DNA from: Desulfobulbaceae bacterium
GTDB lineage: Bacteria; Desulfobacterota; Desulfobulbia; Desulfobulbales; Desulfurivibrionaceae
Direction: 5' to 3'
NCBI GenBank assembly: GCA_003517965.1
Contig: DOZO01000043.1
Location: 590 to 12,908 of the forward strand
DNA: 12,319 bases
A program made the translations under genes and the position numbers. The notes below the pieces were generated by a model that did not search any database, was not told where the DNA came from, and saw only the letters and a program-made list of their open reading frames with translations. Below are positions 1 through 6,682 of the stretch, piece by piece. How positions within the stretch are numbered: position 1 is the stretch's first letter; each line of letters starts with the position of its first letter.

Positions 1-21
1 CCTGAAGGGCATAAAATCCGG

Positions 22-43
22 CAAGCTGCTCAACTCAGCTTTA
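22..43 (+). repeat. 22-bp repeat, copy 1, overlapping the recQ stop codon
   Basis: These 22 bases recur exactly in reverse complement at 11029..11050, inside the disrupted parE-like toxin gene. Each copy contains a 6-bp hairpin (AAGCTG and CAGCTT around a 7-nt loop). Here the last three bases are the recQ TAA stop, so the repeat abuts or ends the gene and might act at the end of its transcript. Flanking bases differ between the two copies. The identity is read directly; that it is a dispersed genomic repeat is inferred. Confidence 0.6.
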
Positions 44-1855
44 ATTCTCCCCGGCGGTTGTCTTGCAAAACTCCTGAATCTCGCCAAGAAAATCCGCGCC
101 GTAGCGTTCGAGCTTATGGGCGCCGACTCCGTGGATCCGCAGGAAAGCCTCGTTGTTTGTGGGTAGATGGGCGGCCATCTCCGCCAGGGCGGCATCGCTG
201 AAGATAACAAAGGGTGGCACCCCGGCCGCGTCGGCCATGGCTTTGCGCACCGTACGCAGCCTGGCAAACAGCTCCTGATTGTATTCAAGCTCCCCTGGTT
301 TGCGCCGGATCGCCTTGGGCAGGGCAACGGCCTTGGCCCTGGGTTTGGCCATGCTCAGGGTTTGCTCCCCGCGCAACAGGGGCCGGGCTGACTCGCTCAG
401 TTTGAGTACCGAATAATTGCCCACATCCTGTTCCAGATATCCCTGCTGCACCAGATGTCTCAGGATACTGCCCCAGTACTCCTGGCTTTTGTCCGCGCCG
501 ATTCCGTAAGTGGAAAGCCGGTTATGTCCCAGTTGCAAAAGCCGCTCTTTTTTTGAGCCGCGCAGCACCTCGATCACATGCCCCACCCCGAAACGCTGAT
601 CCACCCGAAAGACACAGGACAAGGCCTTGCGGGCGTCCTCCGTCACCTCGATCAGTTCCGGCGGATTGAGACAGATATCGCAGTTACCGCAATCTTCGCT
701 CAACCGCTCGCCAAAATAACCAAGCAGCACCTGGCGTCTGCAACTCAAGGCCTCGGCAAAGCCCACCATAGTATTGAGTTTGTGAAGTTCGATCCGCTTC
801 TGTTCGGCATTGTCGCTGTTCTCAATCAAGCCCCGGGCCAGGGCGATATCCCCGTAACCGAACAGGAGCAGGGCTTCGGACGCCAGCCCGTCGCGGCCGG
901 CGCGGCCTGTTTCCTGGTAATAGCTTTCGAGATTCTTGGGGATATCGTAATGCACCACATAGCGGATATTAGATTTGTCAATGCCCATACCGAAGGCCAC
1001 CGTGGCCACGATGATCTGAACATCGTCTTTCAGGAAATCCTCCTGCACCCGCTGACGCTCCGCCGCCGGCAACCCGGCATGGTAGGAGGCCGCGGAAAAC
1101 CCGGCCTCCCGCAACTGCTCCGTCACCTTCTCCACTCGTTTCCGGCTCAGGCAGTAGACGATGCCCGCCTCCTCCCGCCGCCCCTTTAGAAAGGTAACCA
1201 GTTGCGCGAAAGGCTTTAGTTTTTCCAGGACGGTGTAGCGGATATTGGGCCGGTCAAAACCGGAGACATGGCACTGGGAGGGGGTCAAGCCCAGCCGCGC
1301 CAGGATATCCTTGCGGGTGTGGGGCTCGGCCGTGGCAGTGAGAGCGATCAAGGGGATATCGGGAAAAAGCTGGCGCAGCTGGCCGAGTTTGGCGTATTCG
1401 GGGCGAAAGTCGTGGCCCCACTGGGAGATGCAGTGCGCTTCGTCGATGGCGAACAGGGCGATGGGGATCTCGCGGAGCCGCTCGACAAACCCCTCGCTCA
1501 TCAACCGCTCCGGCGCAACGTAAAGCAGATCCAGCTCCTCTGCGTGCAGCAGGGCAAGAACCCGGCGGGCCTCCTCGCTCTTGAGGGAAGAGTTGTAAAA
1601 AGCCGCCCGAACCCCGCAGGCGACCAAGGCATCCACTTGATCCTTCATCAGGGAAATCAGGGGAGAAACCACAATCCCCACCCCGGCTCGATGCAGGGCC
1701 GGGATCTGATAGCACAGCGATTTGCCGCCGCCGGTGGGCATCAGGACAAAGGCGTCCTCGCCCCGGATGAGTCCTTCAATGATCTCCTGCTGGGGGGGCC
1801 GAAAGGTGGGGTAACCGAATATCTTCTTGAGACTTTCCAGAGGGGTAGTGTGCAT
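41..1855 (-). CDS. recQ: ATP-dependent DNA helicase RecQ
   Basis: This is a 604-residue RecQ-family 3'-5' DNA helicase for recombination and repair of stalled forks, close to the usual length of about 600. Helicase domain 1 has a Walker A motif (MPTGGGKS, residues 39-46) and a DEAH box (residues 138-141) followed by the RecQ aromatic loop CISQWGHDFRPEY. Domain 2 carries QETGRAGRDG (about 314-323). The zinc site of the RQC region is complete: C372, C389, C392 and C395. The winged helix follows, and an HRDC domain occupies about 523-595. The ATG at 1855 is taken as start, but the best Shine-Dalgarno (AGGAG near 1875) is 16 nt away. It sits 7 nt before an in-frame CTG three codons upstream, so a CTG start is possible. 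The gene stands alone after korB, with an inverted repeat around its RBS. Confidence 0.96.
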   Translation of the reverse strand: MHTTPLESLKKIFGYPTFRPPQQEIIEGLIRGEDAFVLMPTGGGKSLCYQIPALHRAGVGIVVSPLISLMKDQVDALVACGVRAAFYNSSLKSEEARRVLALLHAEELDLLYVAPERLMSEGFVERLREIPIALFAIDEAHCISQWGHDFRPEYAKLGQLRQLFPDIPLIALTATAEPHTRKDILARLGLTPSQCHVSGFDRPNIRYTVLEKLKPFAQLVTFLKGRREEAGIVYCLSRKRVEKVTEQLREAGFSAASYHAGLPAAERQRVQEDFLKDDVQIIVATVAFGMGIDKSNIRYVVHYDIPKNLESYYQETGRAGRDGLASEALLLFGYGDIALARGLIENSDNAEQKRIELHKLNTMVGFAEALSCRRQVLLGYFGERLSEDCGNCDICLNPPELIEVTEDARKALSCVFRVDQRFGVGHVIEVLRGSKKERLLQLGHNRLSTYGIGADKSQEYWGSILRHLVQQGYLEQDVGNYSVLKLSESARPLLRGEQTLSMAKPRAKAVALPKAIRRKPGELEYNQELFARLRTVRKAMADAAGVPPFVIFSDAALAEMAAHLPTNNEAFLRIHGVGAHKLERYGADFLGEIQEFCKTTAGEN

Positions 1856-1861
1856 GCGATT

Positions 1862-1896
1862 CAGAGATCCTCTCCTTTGTTATTAAACGATCTCTG
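1862..1896. promoter_or_regulatory. Inverted repeat enclosing the recQ ribosome binding site
   Basis: CAGAGATC (1862-1869) and GATCTCTG (1889-1896) are perfect 8-bp arms with a 19-nt spacer, lying just upstream of recQ. On the coding strand the spacer holds the Shine-Dalgarno AAAGGAGAGG. It could be a dimeric repressor operator or an mRNA hairpin controlling access to the RBS. The repeat is seen directly; its role is inferred. Confidence 0.4.
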
Positions 1897-1943
1897 ATCT
1901 TACCCGTCATGGCAACACTCCTGCTACCCTTTATCGACTATCC

Positions 1944-2795
1944 TTAAACATAACCCTGCATTACCTGCCGCAACCCCTCCCGGGAAACCTCCTGCCGGGC
2001 GAGCGGTCCGTTTTTTAGGACCGCGAACTGTTCCTCGAATAGTGGCTTTTCCATGGCGTAGATAACACCAAGAGGAATCCGTTCTCCAAATTCCAGGGCT
2101 GTGCCAAGAGCCTGGGCATGATCGGTGGGATCATAATCATCGGCAAGTTCGTAACAATGCTCCTTGTACCATTGAAAGGTATTGACCTTGTTAAACGACA
2201 CGCAGGGTTGCAAAATATCAACCAGGGCCGTGCCCCGATGCTTGATCGCCTGGGCGATAAGGCCGGCGAGATGCTCCGGCATGCCCGCATAGCCCCGAGC
2301 CACAAAGGAGGCGCCCATGGTCACCGCCACGGCCACCGGGTTGAAGGACGCGGCAAAAGCGCCGTGGGGCTGGGTTTTGGTCACAAACCCCTGCTCCGAG
2401 GTGGGACTGGCCTGCCCCTTGGTAAGAGCGTACACCCGGTTGTCGTGCGCCAGGATGGTGAGGTTGAGATTGCGGCGCAGGGCGGCAAGGAAATGGTTAC
2501 CGCCCTCCCCGTACATGCAGCCATCGCCGCTTTCGGCAATCACCGTAAGTTCGGGGTTGGCAAGCTTGGCCCCGATCGCCACCGGCAGGCTGCGGCCGTG
2601 CAGGCCGTTAAAGACATTGGCCTTCAGATAATGGGGGGCCTTGGCCGCCTGACCGATGCCGGAAACCAGCAACACCTGATGGGGCGCAAGCTCGCAGGCA
2701 ACCAGGGCATGTTTCAGGGCGTTGAGAATTCCGAAATTGCCGCAACCGGGGCACCAGGCTGTTTCGTATTTGCCATAATCCTCGATGGATGTCAT
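1944..2795 (-). CDS. korB: 2-oxoacid:ferredoxin oxidoreductase, beta subunit (KorB-like)
   Basis: This 283-residue thiamine-diphosphate subunit works with KorA to decarboxylate a 2-oxoacid (probably 2-oxoglutarate) to its acyl-CoA with reduction of ferredoxin, in either direction in the cytoplasm. The sequence shows a CxxC pair (WCPGCG, C15 and C18) and the ThDP/Mg motif GDGC at 91-94, followed by GEGGNHF and RRN. It also has the KorB signature YALTKGQASPTS and C198 in the PCVSFNKVNTF segment. The usual Cys of the GIGC motif, an iron-sulfur ligand in well-studied KorB proteins, is Gln49 here, so the cluster site may differ. Its ATG overlaps the korA stop by 4 nt (ATGA) and has a GGAGG Shine-Dalgarno 7 nt upstream, indicating translational coupling. 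Substrate specificity cannot be read from the sequence. Confidence 0.9.
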   Translation of the reverse strand: MTSIEDYGKYETAWCPGCGNFGILNALKHALVACELAPHQVLLVSGIGQAAKAPHYLKANVFNGLHGRSLPVAIGAKLANPELTVIAESGDGCMYGEGGNHFLAALRRNLNLTILAHDNRVYALTKGQASPTSEQGFVTKTQPHGAFAASFNPVAVAVTMGASFVARGYAGMPEHLAGLIAQAIKHRGTALVDILQPCVSFNKVNTFQWYKEHCYELADDYDPTDHAQALGTALEFGERIPLGVIYAMEKPLFEEQFAVLKNGPLARQEVSREGLRQVMQGYV

Positions 2796-4498
2796 GGGCG
2801 GGCCTCCACGGCGATAAGTTTTTCCAGACGCGCCAGGATGTAGCGGGCGGTAAAGGGCAGCCCGTCATAGCGCGCTATCCGGCTCGGCATAGCAAAACAG
2901 GTCTCCCGTTGAATAAGCCGGGCAAACTGGCCGGTGGCGTTGCCCTCCACGCAGACGACCTTGCCGGATGCCTGAAGGATGTCGAGAAACTGGGCCGGAA
3001 CCAGCGGCCAGACCTGGGAAAAATGCAGCATCGCGACACTGCGCCCCGCGTCGCGCAGAACGGCAACGGCCTCTTGCACCGGGCCCTGGCCGGAGCCCCA
3101 GCAGACGAGGAGAAGATCCGCGCCCTTTTCCCCGTTAAGCTCGGGGGCAATGGCCTCCTGCTGGAGAAGGGCAAATTTGCGGAGCCTTTTTTCCACCATC
3201 CCGATGCGCACCCCGTGGTCTTCGCTGATATGGCCCTCTTCGTCATGCTCGTCGCTGTCCGCCACTACCAGATGCGTTGACAGGCCGGGCAGCAGCCGGG
3301 GCGAGAGGCCGTCATCGGTAAAACGATAGCGCTGGTAAGGGGTCACCGCCGTATCCGGCTCGGCCCCCGCCCTGACCGGGACGATGGCGGTCGGGTCAAA
3401 AGGTGCTACAGGCCTTGCCGAATCGGCGAGGAACTGGTCGGTCAGGAGAAAAACCGGCGATTGGGACAGCTCGGCCAGGGCCAAGGCCTTCTGGGTCAGC
3501 TGGTAACAGGCTTCGATACTGCCCGGGGCAAAGATCGCCCGGGGGAATTCGCCATGCCCGGCATGGAGGACGAATTCCAGATCCGCCTGCTCGGTGCGGG
3601 TGGGCATGCCGGTGGCCGGGCCGGGCCGCTGGGCCACCACGATCAGCACCGGGGTTTCGGTCATGGCTGCCAGGCTCACCCCCTCGGCCATCAGGGCAAA
3701 ACCGCCGCCCGAGGTGGCCACCATGCTGGGGGCTCCGGCGAAAGCGGCGCCGATGGCCATGTTGACGGCAGCAATCTCGTCTTCCGCCTGCTCGAATACG
3801 CAGCCCATGGTCTCGGCATGGGCGATCAGCTCAAGGACAATGGAGGTGGCCGGAGTCATGGGATAAAAGGCGCAGAACTTGAGGCCGCCGGCCAGAGCGC
3901 CCAGGGCGATGGCCTCATTGCCGTTCAGCAAAAGACGATCCGCTACGGGCGACCCGCCGGCCAAGGCAAAGTCATGCTCCGGCACATGGGCCTCGGCCCA
4001 GACCCGGCTTTTCTCCATGATCTCCCGGTTTTCGGCCAGCGCTTCCGGGTGTTTTTTGCCGAGCATCGCCTCCACCGCCTGATAAAGGGGTTCGAGGGAA
4101 AGGCCCAGAATGTTGCCGAGCAGGGCGAGGGCGGCGGTGTTCCAGAGCGGCTCCGGGCCGAGCTCGGCAAAGGGCACCGAAATCGTGCCCGGCAGATCGG
4201 GGTCAAAAGCGGAATCGGCAATGAGCAGCGCCCAGCCGGTCAGTTGCTCCCGATGCAGCTCCACGGTTTCGGCGTTGAGCGCCACCAGGATATCAATGGA
4301 CTCGCGGGGCGCAAAAAATGGCCCCTCTCCCAAACGGATGGCATAGGTGTTGTGCCCCCCGCGAATCCTGGAATGATAACTCTGGCTGACAAAAACCTCA
4401 TACCCGGCCCGGACCAGCGCCTTGCTCAACAGCTGACCGATAGTCACCAGGCCCTGGCCGGCTTCGCCGCCGATAAGAAGCTGAATATCCCGTGGCAT
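2792..4498 (-). CDS. korA: 2-oxoacid:ferredoxin oxidoreductase, fused gamma-alpha subunit (KorA-like)
   Basis: This large subunit of about 568 residues has the gamma domain fused in front of the alpha domain, the normal layout for KorA. The N-terminal gamma region (about 1-190) begins LIGGEAGQGLVTIG and contains SRIRGGHNTYAIR. The alpha region follows, with GNEAIALGALAGGLKFCAFY, the YPMTPATS motif, EQAEDEIAAVNMAIGA and ATSGGGFALMAEG, and then the KorA-typical SDEHDEEGHISEDH. There is no ferredoxin (delta) subunit gene next to it. An ATG at 4504 is immediately adjacent to the Shine-Dalgarno GGGGGAG, whereas the ATG at 4498 sits 6 nt after GGAG, so 4498 is preferred. The gene lies 11 nt after the 98-residue unknown gene, suggesting cotranscription with the redox cluster upstream. 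Confidence 0.92.
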   Translation of the reverse strand: MPRDIQLLIGGEAGQGLVTIGQLLSKALVRAGYEVFVSQSYHSRIRGGHNTYAIRLGEGPFFAPRESIDILVALNAETVELHREQLTGWALLIADSAFDPDLPGTISVPFAELGPEPLWNTAALALLGNILGLSLEPLYQAVEAMLGKKHPEALAENREIMEKSRVWAEAHVPEHDFALAGGSPVADRLLLNGNEAIALGALAGGLKFCAFYPMTPATSIVLELIAHAETMGCVFEQAEDEIAAVNMAIGAAFAGAPSMVATSGGGFALMAEGVSLAAMTETPVLIVVAQRPGPATGMPTRTEQADLEFVLHAGHGEFPRAIFAPGSIEACYQLTQKALALAELSQSPVFLLTDQFLADSARPVAPFDPTAIVPVRAGAEPDTAVTPYQRYRFTDDGLSPRLLPGLSTHLVVADSDEHDEEGHISEDHGVRIGMVEKRLRKFALLQQEAIAPELNGEKGADLLLVCWGSGQGPVQEAVAVLRDAGRSVAMLHFSQVWPLVPAQFLDILQASGKVVCVEGNATGQFARLIQRETCFAMPSRIARYDGLPFTARYILARLEKLIAVEARP

Positions 4499-4515
4499 GC
4501 GCATCTCCCCCGATG

Positions 4516-4812
4516 CTATTTTTTGACCGCCTTGTAACGGGCGTACAGATCATGGACACGATGGCGCAGGTCGCTGATCTTTTTCGAATCTTCCTTGGAG
4601 AGCCAGCGCGGTTCGCTGATCGAGAAGATGACCTTGGCCAGCTCATCGAGGACGTTCTCGGTGGCCAGGCACCACTCATCGGTGCAGATCTGCGCCATCT
4701 CCCCCGCCTCGGCAATATCCTGAGCCAGGAGATTGAGGGATTTATCGAGATTCGCCATAAACTCCCGATGCGCGAGCAACATGATTTCTTCCATTTCGAC
4801 CTGACGTTGCAT
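4516..4812 (-). CDS. Conserved-looking helical protein of unknown function, 98 aa
   Basis: I do not recognise this family. The predicted protein is soluble, charged and almost entirely helix-forming, with no signal peptide or membrane segment. It has two cysteines in an ICTDEWC arrangement (C43 and C48) and a basic C-terminus ending AVKK. The ATG at 4812 is supported by a strong AGGAGG Shine-Dalgarno 7 nt upstream. This leader (CAAGAGGAGG followed by a short ACATC spacer) resembles that of the 82-residue gene at 6931, suggesting a shared expression style. It lies directly before korA (11 nt apart) and after the ferritin-like gene, so a role tied to the oxidoreductase or to redox stress is possible but not shown. 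Confidence 0.75.
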   Translation of the reverse strand: MQRQVEMEEIMLLAHREFMANLDKSLNLLAQDIAEAGEMAQICTDEWCLATENVLDELAKVIFSISEPRWLSKEDSKKISDLRHRVHDLYARYKAVKK

Positions 4813-4962
4813 GATGTTCCTCCTCTTGCGGTTAGTAGCTAAAGACCTTTTCCCCCAGGTTGCCGGATGTCAACAGGAAAAGCCGGCCCCTGATATCATG
4901 GTCGCAAAGCCTCTCTGGACGCTTCCTTGCAGCAAATCCCCGGATCGAGGCTGGCGAGCCCG

Positions 4963-5460
4963 TCAATATTCATCCAGGTGGTGCCACTCCGAATTCTCAA
5001 GCCAGTTCCCCGGTTCCGGCTTTGAAACGAACTCCAGGATATTTTCCATTATCCGCAAATGGTGGGCTTCTTCCCTTGCCAACCGGGAAAATATCCGCCG
5101 TTCGTTTTCGTCTTCGCTCTGCCCGGCTTTTTCCCGATAAAATTCTTCACTCGCCGCCTCTATGACGCAAGCCTTCCTGTAACTGACGGTCGCCGCTGTG
5201 CTATCGATGGATAATTGCTCTTTTTCATCCCGCATGCTGCTGAAAACATTTTTGACATTTCCAAGTATCGCGGTCTCAGCCAGTTGCGGATTTTTCTCCT
5301 TCCGGCTCAACAGCACAACCACCGCGTAATGCTTTACTTCCTCGTCAGCCAGCATGGTGAATATTTTTGCAAGTCCAGAAACGGTTGCTTCCCTTGCGAG
5401 CCGGCGATAGAAATCTTCCCCGTCCTTTTCCATCTGCATGGCAAATTGGTAGATATTCAT
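4963..5460 (-). CDS. Rubrerythrin/ferritin-like diiron protein
   Basis: This 165-residue four-helix-bundle protein is of the ferritin-like superfamily, near the erythrin/rubrerythrin type without rubredoxin. Candidate diiron ligands occur in the expected order: E11 or E15 in MEKDGEDFY, DEEVKH (E40/E41 and H44), E101/E105 in EAASEEFY, and EEAHH (E130/E131 and H133/H134). There is no CxxC rubredoxin domain and only one Cys (C98), so electrons must come from a partner if it acts as a peroxidase. Such proteins detoxify peroxide or handle iron in anaerobes. The start ATG at 5460 has GGAGG 7 nt upstream. It lies 73 nt after the DsrC-like gene, inside the redox cluster. The superfamily is clear; the exact activity is not. 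Confidence 0.85.
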   Translation of the reverse strand: MNIYQFAMQMEKDGEDFYRRLAREATVSGLAKIFTMLADEEVKHYAVVVLLSRKEKNPQLAETAILGNVKNVFSSMRDEKEQLSIDSTAATVSYRKACVIEAASEEFYREKAGQSEDENERRIFSRLAREEAHHLRIMENILEFVSKPEPGNWLENSEWHHLDEY

Positions 5461-5533
5461 AGAAAACCTCCAGTTTTTTATCCAGCGCCGGAAATCGTCC
5501 CTGCCTTATCCCTGCACAAAAAATACCTTAGAA

Positions 5534-5890
5534 CTAACAGCACTGCTCCAGCAAGTAATGCTTACCGTCAACACTTACGAAATGAACGCCTTCCAGCTTG
5601 GGAAGCCCGGCTATTTTCCATGCCTTTTCTGGATTCATGAATGCTTCGCTAACGCATTCCCGTGGTTGATGGATATTTTTGCAGACATAATTCAGGATCG
5701 GAAAGGCATTGAATTTTTTGTAGTATGTCCGCAGAAACCTGACCACTTCCAGCATCTCTTCGCTCAAAACCAGGACATCTTCCCTGGCGGCGAGGGCCTG
5801 AGCCACGCTCTCGCTCCAGTCTTCAGGATTGACGAGGTAGCCTTCCTCATCAATCTCCACGCTTCCTCCGACATAGTTCATTTTTACCAT
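5534..5890 (-). CDS. Divergent DsrC/TusE-like protein with C-terminal Cys-Cys
   Basis: This 118-residue protein has the DsrC/TusE/RspA fold signature: a beta-rich start (VEIDEEGYLVNPEDWSESVA), then RFLRTYYKKFNAFPILNYVCK and KAWKIAGLPK. In DsrC the end reads KxACKIAGLPKPxxC, with two redox cysteines that form a trisulfide during sulfite reduction or relay sulfur in TusE. Here the first is Trp91 and the second position is Val102. Instead there is a roughly 16-residue extension ending Cys117-Cys118, followed by a TAG stop. C70 and C79 are also present. The start ATG at 5890 is chosen for its AGGAGG Shine-Dalgarno 6 nt upstream; the longer open frame reaching 6034 has low-complexity, non-homologous translation. 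It follows the selenothioredoxin gene by 150 nt. It cannot run the standard DsrC chemistry as written; a vicinal-dithiol role is inferred. Confidence 0.85.
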   Translation of the reverse strand: MVKMNYVGGSVEIDEEGYLVNPEDWSESVAQALAAREDVLVLSEEMLEVVRFLRTYYKKFNAFPILNYVCKNIHQPRECVSEAFMNPEKAWKIAGLPKLEGVHFVSVDGKHYLLEQCC

Positions 5891-6040
5891 CCTGCACCTC
5901 CTGTGATTTTTAAGCATATTCATTCCGAGACCACCCCCATAATCCCTGTTCGCGCATCTGCGCTGGTCGCCATTTTGGCGCTTTCCCGCGAACCACGAAA
6001 GCCGGGCGGCGGCAGACAGGCCTTTCCTTGGCAAGCAGGC

Positions 6041-6610
6041 TCAAAGAAGCCGATAGGGATAAGCGCGCTTGGTCCATTCACTGTCGGGGAAAGAGGCGCG
6101 CAGCTTTTCATAGGCCGCCTTCAGCGGCTTAGGGTCGTGCGACCGTTTGTAGCGGCAGACTCCGGCCAGAAAGACCGCCTCCGGGGCGCTGCCGCTTATG
6201 CCATATCCGTCAACCAGTTGCTCAAGGCGAATCAGCGCCTCGTCAAAACGATCATTTTCAAAATAATATTTACCAAGCCCCAGCAGAAGCGAGGGAATCA
6301 ACTCCTCGGGCCCGAGAAAGCCCACGGTGCGATGATGTTCCTGAGCTTCCGGACTCAAGGTTATCAGGGTGGGCGTCCACTTGACGTTGAAGGTGTCCGA
6401 ATGGGGCTTGCTGTCGGATGGAACACGGAGCGGAATGAAATTTTCTTCAATGAAGCGGACAACCTTGCTCTCGGGATACGTAACTGTATCCATCTGTTGG
6501 CAGCCAATTCAGTTGGGGTTGAAAAAATCAAGCAGGATCGGTTTGCCCACCTTCTGCCCCAGACACAGGGCATCATCCATTTCTGCACGCCATTGGATTT
6601 TTTCTGTCAT
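6041..6610 (-). CDS. Thioredoxin-like selenoprotein (UxxC) with helical-repeat C-terminus, read through in-frame TGA
   Basis: The coding region starts at ATG 6610, which has AGGAGG 7 nt upstream, and runs to a TGA at 6041, giving 189 residues if the internal TGA (6509..6511) is read as selenocysteine at residue 34. The sequence before it has a thioredoxin-like beta strand, PILLDFFNPN. Then comes U34-I35-G36-C37, at exactly the position of the CxxC active site, and QQMDTVTYP follows as in thioredoxin helix 2. Later comes the cis-proline loop, KWTPTLITL. The tail from about residue 105 is helical with a TPR-like pattern (GKYYFENDRFDEALIRLEQ). A SECIS-like hairpin lies 23 nt after the TGA. ORF calling yields only the last 150 residues from an internal ATG at 6493, which has no Shine-Dalgarno and lacks the active site. 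Sec decoding is inferred but well supported; the alternative is a Cys-to-stop nonsense mutation. It is second in the redox cluster. Confidence 0.9.
6474..6511 (-). promoter_or_regulatory. Bacterial SECIS-like element with its UGA codon
   Basis: On the mRNA the UGA codon (6511..6509) is followed by 17 nt and then a perfect 6-bp stem, GGAUAC paired with GUAUCC, with loop AGUUAC (stem-loop 6491..6474). The apical loop begins 23 nt after the UGA and has G as its second base followed by U. This fits the published description of bSECIS elements: a small stem-loop 16-37 nt downstream with a G in the first two loop positions, bound by SelB. The stem and distance are read directly; SelB recognition is inferred. 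Confidence 0.8.
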
Positions 6611-6682
6611 GATTGTTCCTCCTGATGAGTTCGCGGATAAACACCCCTTTCCACCAGTCTGCACCAAAACTTGCAACCCCGG

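Noticed and set aside
578..1189. A 203-residue plus-strand open frame inside recQ, and similar long plus-strand frames inside korA, korB and kdsC.
   Set aside because: They are antisense to clear protein families, have low-complexity translations and no RBS; they arise from GC-rich codon use on the other strand.
4963..4965. TGA at the end of the ferritin-like gene as a Sec codon.
   Set aside because: The protein ends in the family-typical WHHLDEY-type tail, and the downstream reading frame has no homology or conserved motif.
5951..5980. Two small hairpins (GCGCA/TGCGC and CGCCA/TGGCG) between the selenothioredoxin and DsrC-like genes as a terminator.
   Set aside because: Stems are 5 bp with 2-3 nt loops and no T tract follows, so a transcript end is not supported.
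5534..6043. The frame of the selenothioredoxin continues past its terminal TGA (6041..6043) all the way through the DsrC-like gene, so a second Sec codon and a fusion protein could be imagined.
   Set aside because: The 50 translated residues in between look random and Arg/Gly-rich, the DsrC-like gene has its own strong RBS and ATG at 5890, and the thioredoxin tail ends naturally. The shared frame is probably chance.
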